Source: Paenibacillus sp. UNC451MF (GTDB lineage Bacteria > Bacillota > Bacilli > Paenibacillales > NBRC-103111). From it: a stretch of DNA of 64,000 bases. Location: positions 103,395 to 167,394 of the forward strand of contig NZ_KK366025.1 of NCBI RefSeq assembly GCF_000686845.1, read 5' to 3'. Positions 58,764 to 64,000 of this stretch are shown here, piece after piece. Under the pieces are notes generated by a model. It saw nothing but the letters and a program-made list of their open reading frames with translations, was not told the DNA's origin and did not search any database. How positions within the stretch are numbered: the first letter of the stretch is position 1; each line of letters starts with the position of its first letter. Made by a program: the position numbers and the translations under genes.

Positions 58764-60080
58764 TTGATTCGATTAGCTGTCATCATTGCACACCAGTTTT
58801 TGCCGCGGATGCAAGCAGTGCAACAATCGTTACAAGAACGATGTGAGTTGACAATTTTGACTTATTCGCAGTTGAGCGACACCTACGAACATTACAACCG
58901 GCATTTCGCTCATGTAGATGGAATTATTATCACCGAATTAGGTTACCTTTATTTAGAAGAAAGACTACAGGGGTCCTTCCCTGTTCCCACTTATATTTAT
59001 AGAATCAGCGAAGAGGACTTCTATAAATGCCTCTTTCAGCTGAGCGTGGAGCATAAGGAGATTGATTTCTCCCGCGTCTGCATCGATTTTATTATGAGCC
59101 ATAACGATTATTTGGGGCTCAAGCCGATATTGGATGCTGAGCATTTTCCGCAAACCTATCCGTATACCGTCATCACAGACCAAATCTATCAGGAACTGTC
59201 GGATTACCATATCGGACTCTGGAGAGAAAACAAGATCGATTTCTCAATTACCCGTGTCGGTAACATTGTGCCCAAGCTTGAGCAGCAGGGCGTCCCCCAT
59301 ATTTACTTGGTACCATCCCATAAGTCGATCATTCAGCAGTTCGAGCTTATAATTACCGAGATCGAAATGATCAAGCTGGCAGATAATCAGATCGCTATCG
59401 GATATGTGTCCATTCATAAGCTGAACGATAAGCCTTCGACCATGAATGATCTGGAACTAAAAACAATGCTTCTTCATAAGAGCCTGCTGGAATTTACTAT
59501 GGTGGAGAAGATTCCTCTCATTATTCAAAAAACGAACGTCAGCTTTGAAGTCATTAGCTCATCAAAAGATCTGAAAATCATCACAGACAATTTCACCCGC
59601 TGCAAGCTGATGACATTCCTGAACCAGCACGTTCCTTTCGAGGTGAATCTAGGCTGGGGAACAGGCGATACGATGTATAAAGCACGTATGAACGCGCAGC
59701 TCGCCAATCAGCAATCAGAGTCCAGCCCTGTTCGCGGCACTTTCGTCATTCAAATGAACGGGCAAGTCTTAGGTCCGTTAGGCGAAGAATCGAATTTAGC
59801 CTACTTGAACGAGGTAAATCCACAAATCCAACGGCTAAGCGAAATGCTGGACATTTCGTCGCTTCAAATTCAAAAAATTATGGCTGTCATCTCCAAGACG
59901 GAGAGCAGCGAGCTGACTTCAGAGGAAATCGCCTTTCACCTTGGGATCACGATCCGAAGCGCTAATCGGATTCTCAATCAGCTCGAGGAAAAGGGCATTG
60001 CCCATTTCGCCTACAAAAAACAGGAAAAATTACGAGGCAGGCCGAAGAAAATATATCAAATTCATTTTCCGACAAGCTAG
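58764..60080 (+). CDS. Unusual transcriptional regulator: cyclase-like domain plus C-terminal winged helix
   Basis: A 438-residue protein from a TTG start with GGGAGG about 9 bases upstream. N-terminal ~190 residues (LAVIIAHQFLPRMQAVQQSL, DGIIITELGYLYLE) look like a Rossmann-type receiver of the PrpR_N kind. Residues about 200-345 resemble the nucleotidyl cyclase/GGDEF or GTP cyclohydrolase III palm: IAIGYVSIHKLND and VNLGWGTGDTMYKARMNAQL, where G-x-G-x-T...A...NA...A is the signature helix. The C-terminus is a winged helix (LTSEEIAFHLGITIRSANRI, RGRPKKIYQI). It is divergent from the MFS/M20 operon and likely regulates it. No GGDEF active-site motif remains, so the palm is probably a ligand sensor. 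Confidence 0.75.
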   Translation: MIRLAVIIAHQFLPRMQAVQQSLQERCELTILTYSQLSDTYEHYNRHFAHVDGIIITELGYLYLEERLQGSFPVPTYIYRISEEDFYKCLFQLSVEHKEIDFSRVCIDFIMSHNDYLGLKPILDAEHFPQTYPYTVITDQIYQELSDYHIGLWRENKIDFSITRVGNIVPKLEQQGVPHIYLVPSHKSIIQQFELIITEIEMIKLADNQIAIGYVSIHKLNDKPSTMNDLELKTMLLHKSLLEFTMVEKIPLIIQKTNVSFEVISSSKDLKIITDNFTRCKLMTFLNQHVPFEVNLGWGTGDTMYKARMNAQLANQQSESSPVRGTFVIQMNGQVLGPLGEESNLAYLNEVNPQIQRLSEMLDISSLQIQKIMAVISKTESSELTSEEIAFHLGITIRSANRILNQLEEKGIAHFAYKKQEKLRGRPKKIYQIHFPTS

Positions 60081-60120
60081 ACCTCATATTGTTTCTTTGT
60101 CCTCCAACTATCGGCAAAAC

Positions 60121-60158
60121 AAAGACCGTCCGGCTTATCACATCCCCGGACGGTCTTT
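60121..60158. terminator. Bidirectional intrinsic terminator
   Basis: AAAGACCGTCCGG (60121-60133) pairs perfectly with CCGGACGGTCTTT (60146-60158), followed by GTTCTTTTCTTA. It lies between the convergent regulator and globin-sensor genes. Confidence 0.88.
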
Positions 60159-60171
60159 GTTCTTTTCTTAT

Positions 60172-61200
60172 TTAGTTCGCTTCGGTAGATCTGCCTAACT
60201 CTTCTAATTCAACAGTAACCTTCTCAATCATTTTAACGAAGGAAGCTAATTCTTTGGAATTATCCACCTGATGCTTTGAATGAACGGATGTTTGACCTGA
60301 ATCCTTTTGCACTCGCTCAAGGGTCGTATTAATATTTCTCAACTTTTCATCTATCGTTCCCAATGATTCTTTGGTGCTATGAGCTAGCTTACGGACTTCG
60401 TTAGCTACAACCTCGAAGCCTCTTCCATGCTCACCTGCTCTAGCTGCCTCAATCGCTGCATTCAGCCCCAAGAGATGGGTCTGATCCGCCACTTCCTTGA
60501 TGATTGTACCGACATGATGAACGGATTCTACCTCTTGGGCTAAATAGACTACATTTTGGTGAGTCTGTTCCTGAAACTCCGCTGTTTTACTTGCAGAAGC
60601 AGCCACGGATTCACTGCTTTCACTCAGCTGCACCATCAAGGATGCCAGCTCTTGAACTGCTGAGGTGACCCCTGTAAGCAGCTGATTTTGCTGCTCCAGT
60701 AAGCATTCTATTTTGGCCTTTTCGTCGGTCTCATAGGCTTCCAATACTAATTGGGAATCCAGATTAAACATTTTGGCTAACGCATGAATAACAGGCTTCC
60801 ATTCATGCGGCAGCATTTGTTCAAGTTTTGACGCAGCAATTTCCAAGTACAGCATATAAGTTCCTAAGTACCAATTCGAAGTTAATCCGATCCGAGAATG
60901 TACTTTTCCGATATGAAGTCGAGCCTCGATAAATGCTTCATCGATGACTCCCGAGGTCATGGACATAAAATACCAACGCTGTGTTTCCTTCAAGCGCTCT
61001 AATGTACTATGCTGCTGTATGATCTGAAGAAGCTCCTGCTCAGCTGTCAATTGGCGATATAATTCATCAACAAGCTCATTTACAATAGAGCCGAATTCAT
61101 TTTGCTTACTTTGCAACAGCTGCAGATCCCCTTCGGTTATTCCGATAAACTGAATTTGCTTTAATCGTTCTGCTCCAAGCTTAATCACGATGCTGTTCAA
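60172..61200 (-). CDS. Globin-coupled soluble chemoreceptor-like sensor (HemAT-like)
   Basis: A 342-residue protein with no membrane span. Residues 1-175 form a protoglobin domain like Hem[22 protein letters not shown] contains His101, aligned with the proximal haem ligand of HemAT, and Tyr77 lies near the distal side. The C-terminal half is a methyl-accepting signalling hairpin whose tip reads [20 protein letters not shown] and [20 protein letters not shown]. It is about 90 residues shorter than B. subtilis HemAT, mostly in the coiled coil. It should sense O2 and signal to CheA. The first codon is TTG with a weak ribosome site, so the exact start is uncertain. Confidence 0.92.
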   Translation of the reverse strand: MNSIVIKLGAERLKQIQFIGITEGDLQLLQSKQNEFGSIVNELVDELYRQLTAEQELLQIIQQHSTLERLKETQRWYFMSMTSGVIDEAFIEARLHIGKVHSRIGLTSNWYLGTYMLYLEIAASKLEQMLPHEWKPVIHALAKMFNLDSQLVLEAYETDEKAKIECLLEQQNQLLTGVTSAVQELASLMVQLSESSESVAASASKTAEFQEQTHQNVVYLAQEVESVHHVGTIIKEVADQTHLLGLNAAIEAARAGEHGRGFEVVANEVRKLAHSTKESLGTIDEKLRNINTTLERVQKDSGQTSVHSKHQVDNSKELASFVKMIEKVTVELEELGRSTEAN

Positions 61201-61424
61201 CTACTTTCTCTTCTGGAATGATGGTTTTACAATTTATTCATATTCATACTTTATCGGCATCCATAGGACTATATAATATAGGCACTTTATACCAGAAAGA
61301 TGAAAGCTGAACTGCTTATCCCGCTTTGTTGCCCTTAGAAGCCTTTCGATATCTTGCTATTCCATTCCGAAATGCGTACAAACGCTCATTCGTGAGGTTA
61401 TACTGTTCGTAGAGGTGAATGAAG

Positions 61425-61985
61425 ATGAAAAATTCAACGACAGGTCTACTCTATTGGACTTTATTACAATACGAGGATTGGAATGTACACATCGCAGCAA
61501 GCTCGAACGGTCTTTGTTATGTCGGTTCCCGCAATCAACCCTTTACAGAACTAACCGATTGGGCAAAAGCCCGCTTCCCAGCCTGTACTTGGATTAGAGA
61601 TGATGAAAAACTGCGACCTTATGCCGAAGAGCTCGTCGAGTATTTCCAGGGGTCACGCACCAGCTTTACCGGGCCATTCGATTATCAAGGAACGCCTTTT
61701 CAACTAGCAGTGTGGAACGCGCTTTGCAGCATTCCCTACGGGCAAACTCAATCTTACTCAGACATTGCCGAGCAGATTAAAAAGCCGGCCGCTGTCCGCG
61801 CAGTCGGTGCGGCAATAGGCGCCAATCCGGTATTAATTGCTGTCCCTTGCCATCGTGTCATTGGCAAAAATGGAGCGTTAACGGGCTATCGCGGCGGTAT
61901 AGCTATGAAGGAGAAACTCCTACAGCTAGAGGATGATGTCAGACGCCCGGAAGGAGGAATACTTCGTGCAGCAACTACTCGATGA
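61425..61985 (+). CDS. ogt: Methylated-DNA--protein-cysteine S-methyltransferase
   Basis: A 186-residue protein. I use the second ATG (61425), since AGAGGTGA is only one base from the first and about 7 from this one. The C-terminal DNA-binding domain has FQLAVWNALCSIPYGQTQSY, the helix RAVGAAIGANPVLIAVPCHR and then VIGKNGALTGYRGG. The Cys of PCHR accepts the methyl group from O6-methylguanine. The N-terminal part is the ribonuclease-like domain usual for Ogt. It overlaps the oxygenase gene by 20 bases. Confidence 0.95.
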   Translation: MKNSTTGLLYWTLLQYEDWNVHIAASSNGLCYVGSRNQPFTELTDWAKARFPACTWIRDDEKLRPYAEELVEYFQGSRTSFTGPFDYQGTPFQLAVWNALCSIPYGQTQSYSDIAEQIKKPAAVRAVGAAIGANPVLIAVPCHRVIGKNGALTGYRGGIAMKEKLLQLEDDVRRPEGGILRAATTR

Positions 61986-62679
61986 GCGATTAGCCGGTCT
62001 GGACTGGAGTGTAGTGCAGCAATCTCTGGACGATAACGGCTATGCCAAACTACCCTCCTTGTTAACTAAGACCGAGTGTCTTAAGCTCATCGAAACATAC
62101 GAGGATGAGGCACACTTTCGCAGCACCATTGATATGGCAAGATATCGTTTTGGGCAAGGGCAGTACAAATATTATAATGCTCCACTCCCTCATTTGCTTC
62201 AGCAGCTGCGTGAAAGCTTATACTCACCGCTTGCCCAAACCGCCAATCGTTGGCTAGAGCAGTTAGGCGATCCTCCTGTTTATCCGGAGAAACTAGCGAA
62301 ATTTTTGGAGAAATGCCACCGAGAAGGACAATCCCGATCTACTCCACTCATTCTGAAATATGAGACTGGCGGCTTTAATTGTCTTCACCAGGACTTGTAC
62401 GGAGCTGTATATTTTCCTTTTCAGGTTGTTTTCTCTCTCAATCAAAGAGAGGAAGCTTACACAGGCGGCGAATTTATGCTTGTAGAGCAGCGGCCGCGAG
62501 CACAAAGCCGAGGCATCGTGCTGACGCTGGAGCAAGGTGAAGGTATTATTTTCCCGACCCATCATCGTCCTGTTCGAGGAGCACGCGGCTTCTATAGAAC
62601 GACGCTTCGGCATGGAGTAAGCACCGTCACATCGGGGACAAGATACAGTCTCGGCATTATTTTTCATGACGCTAAATGA
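61966..62679 (+). CDS. 2OG-Fe(II) oxygenase (often linked to alkylation repair)
   Basis: GTG at 61966 has AAGGAGG 8 bases upstream and is preferred over the ATG at 61933; the product is 237 residues. The double-stranded beta-helix core has His-x-Asp in CLHQDLYGAVYFPFQ, the distal His in LRHGVSTVTSG and the 2-oxoglutarate Arg in TRYSLGIIFHD. It starts with DDNGYAKLPSLLTKTECL. Proteins of this type are found next to ada or ogt genes in many bacteria, though their substrate is not established. The 20-base overlap with ogt shows co-translation, hence a shared DNA damage context. Confidence 0.9.
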   Translation: MQQLLDERLAGLDWSVVQQSLDDNGYAKLPSLLTKTECLKLIETYEDEAHFRSTIDMARYRFGQGQYKYYNAPLPHLLQQLRESLYSPLAQTANRWLEQLGDPPVYPEKLAKFLEKCHREGQSRSTPLILKYETGGFNCLHQDLYGAVYFPFQVVFSLNQREEAYTGGEFMLVEQRPRAQSRGIVLTLEQGEGIIFPTHHRPVRGARGFYRTTLRHGVSTVTSGTRYSLGIIFHDAK

Positions 62680-62696
62680 ATAAGAACCGGTCAATA

Positions 62697-62735
62697 GGGT
62701 GCCTCTTGTTTGAAGAACAGGACACTCTTTTTTTT
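62697..62735 (+). terminator. Intrinsic terminator after the ogt/oxygenase pair
   Basis: GGGTG-CC-TCTTGTT pairs with AACAGGA-CACTC (two-base bulge, one GU in each arm), followed by eight T at 62728-62735. Confidence 0.75.
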
Positions 62736-62871
62736 CATTAAGCAGCAAAGAAAATTCACTCTTTCAGCCACTCCGACCTCTTTTTTGTATCCAGCTGCAT
62801 TCAACACATGACAACAATCCACACAGCTCCCAGACTGCGAACGTACAATAATTATCGATATAAGCAACCCA

Positions 62872-62997
62872 ATGGACACTAAGAAGAGACAATGCATAAA
62901 AGCCGTTGTTACCGGAGGTGCCGGCTTCATCAGTTCCCCTCTTCTCGACTCTCTTATTAAAATTGGCGTCGAGTACGAGCATGGCTTCACTGAATAA
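62872..62997 (+). pseudogene. Relic: N-terminus of an NDP-sugar epimerase (SDR family)
   Basis: A 41-codon frame reads MDTKKRQCIKAVVTGGAGFI then SSPLLDSLIKIGVEYEHGFTE and stops. VTGGAGFI is the NAD-binding motif of extended SDR nucleotide-sugar epimerases and dehydratases (usual form VTGGAGFIGSHL). The Gly-Ser-His after it is Ser-Ser-Pro, and the remaining ~270 residues are absent. It lies 33 bases before the glycosyltransferase gene, a context where an epimerase would fit, so it is a decayed remnant. Confidence 0.65.
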
Positions 62998-63030
62998 CTG
63001 TGTGTCAATTAGATTGAAGGAGCTGAGGTG

Positions 63031-64000
63031 ATGGACTCGCATCCATTAAAACTAATGGCATTTTCGCATATATGCTCAGCGAATCGTATCACGGGGGCTG
63101 AAAAATTCCTTTTATTCCTTCTAAAGGAGCTTAGGAAAGTTTATGCTTGTACTCTCGTGGTACCTTCCGCAGGCGTGCTCGCGGATTTTGCTGCCGAATC
63201 CGGAATCAAAGTTGAAATCTTGCCTATTCCACTGCTCTGGTCACTGTACAAGCCGGAAAGCAATGTAAAAGAGGACATCTCCTTGTTCAAGCATTTGTAT
63301 GACATCGCTCCCCTTATCGATTTAATGCATTTATGTGAACCGGATTTCGTTATTACGAATACATGTATCAATCTTGCCCCCGCCTTAGCGGCCAAGGAAA
63401 TGCATATTCCGGTTGGCTGGATTGTTAACGAGGTTATTCCGCTCACACCCTACGGGTACGCAGCAGCGGAAGAAATTGCACAACATGCCGATTTGTTGAT
63501 CGGGTGTTCACGTACAACACTTTTACCTTTTAAAGGAATTCATATACCAAAGCATGTATTATATCCCTCGTTCTATAAAGAGGACGTTATCCCCTCTCGG
63601 TGGAATATAGAAAGGAGCACGGGGCGGTCGATTCTGGGTATTACCGATGATGAGCATGTGAATATAGGCATTATAGCCACCGATCTGGTAACGCAGAAAG
63701 GAGTTCAAGACTTTACCGAAATGGCTCTTTTGCTTTGCCCAGTCAATCCCAACGTTCATTTTTCATTTATAGGCAATCCATTTGAACAAGACGACGTATT
63801 TCATCGTATGGTTGCCCGTATTCAGCAACACGGATACTCGTCCCAGTTCCACCATTTTCCATTTACGAAGCATATCGGTTCAGTTTATCCTGCGCTCGAT
63901 ATTGTAGTCGTTCCAAGCCTTGTCCCCGAAGGCTTTGGTTTGATTGCATTGGAAGGGATGCTCTTCGAGAAGCCTGTCCTATGCTATCGCTCCGGCGGTC
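63031..64000 (+). CDS. Glycosyltransferase family 4-type protein (partial, C-terminus off window)
   Basis: An open frame of 323 codons runs from ATG 63031 (AAGGAG 8 bases upstream) to the window end. The N-terminal Rossmann domain begins KLMAFSHICSANRITGAEKF with the glycine-rich loop. The C-terminal domain contains ATDLVTQKGVQDFTEMALLL and VPSLVPEGFGLIALEGMLFE, holding the E-x7-E sugar-nucleotide motif of GT4 enzymes (Glu in PEGFG and in LEGM). It likely adds a sugar to a cell-surface polysaccharide or lipid. About 50 C-terminal residues are missing. It probably opens a glycan locus beyond the window. Confidence 0.92.
   Translation, partial: MDSHPLKLMAFSHICSANRITGAEKFLLFLLKELRKVYACTLVVPSAGVLADFAAESGIKVEILPIPLLWSLYKPESNVKEDISLFKHLYDIAPLIDLMHLCEPDFVITNTCINLAPALAAKEMHIPVGWIVNEVIPLTPYGYAAAEEIAQHADLLIGCSRTTLLPFKGIHIPKHVLYPSFYKEDVIPSRWNIERSTGRSILGITDDEHVNIGIIATDLVTQKGVQDFTEMALLLCPVNPNVHFSFIGNPFEQDDVFHRMVARIQQHGYSSQFHHFPFTKHIGSVYPALDIVVVPSLVPEGFGLIALEGMLFEKPVLCYRSGG

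Noticed and set aside
62293-62748. 151-codon frame on the minus strand over the 2OG oxygenase
   Set aside because: No ribosome binding site or family features; it runs through the oxygenase gene, whose catalytic residues are all present.
1-64000. Prophage, insertion sequence, CRISPR array, toxin-antitoxin or restriction system
   Set aside because: I looked for transposases, integrases, regular repeat-spacer patterns and paired small genes on both strands and found none; the only repeats are those listed.

Overview
The window looks like chromosome from a Paenibacillus or a close relative in Paenibacillaceae. This is inferred from gene content: many carbohydrate-type solute-binding lipoproteins, YesM/YesN-like two-component pairs, AraC regulators, Gfo/Idh/MocA oxidoreductases, SLH-domain surface proteins, strong AGGAGG ribosome binding sites and frequent TTG/GTG starts. 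I see no tRNA, rRNA, CRISPR array, insertion sequence or prophage. Both ends cut a gene.

Region 1 (1-11762, minus strand) is a sugar uptake and catabolism locus. An AraC regulator, a sensor kinase and a response regulator are followed by a binding lipoprotein and two permeases with no ATPase. After a 375-base gap packed with repeats come an APS-kinase-like protein, a sulfatase-fold hydrolase with Thr where the formylglycine residue should be, a Gfo/Idh/MocA oxidoreductase and a truncated TIM-barrel isomerase. Region 2 (12066-16946) is a second small catabolic set: a TIM-barrel isomerase overlapping a phytanoyl-CoA-dioxygenase-like gene, another Gfo/Idh/MocA enzyme and two divergent AraC regulators. 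A sarcosine-oxidase-type flavoenzyme follows (17033-18175).

Region 3 (18333-33285, minus strand) is the most striking part: 14 tightly packed genes preceded by a LysR regulator. The set (two flavin monooxygenases, a peptide-type ABC importer with fused ATPases, a cystine-type ABC importer, two GNAT acetyltransferases, a DinB protein and an M20 deacylase) resembles the Bacillus subtilis ytmI and yxe operons, which salvage cysteine from S-modified cysteines by acetylation, oxygenation and deacetylation. The lysR gene and the operon share an operator-like motif. The lysR leader has a promoter, a complete intrinsic terminator just before the ribosome binding site, and a possible short reading frame with two Cys codons.

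Region 4 (33532-39420) holds an orphan binding lipoprotein, an AT-rich patch with a broken small membrane gene, a signal-less beta-helix protein, a radical SAM/SPASM protein, a GlcG/HbpS-like protein and the C-terminal relic of another binding protein. Region 5 (39420-45531) is cytochrome bd oxidase: cydA, cydB and a fused cydDC, with an FNR/Rex-type palindrome centred at about -41.5 from the predicted start of transcription.

Region 6 (45852-55547) encodes an SLH-anchored protein with four near-identical Ig-like repeats, a large secreted discoidin/beta-helix protein paralogous to the one in region 4, a LacI regulator and a second orphan binding protein; candidate LacI operators and cre-like sites lie in the control regions. 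Region 7 (55671-61200) has an AbgB-like M20 hydrolase with an MFS transporter, a divergent unusual winged-helix regulator and a soluble globin-coupled sensor. Region 8 (61425-64000) has ogt overlapping a 2OG-Fe(II) oxygenase, a fragment of an NDP-sugar epimerase and a truncated glycosyltransferase.
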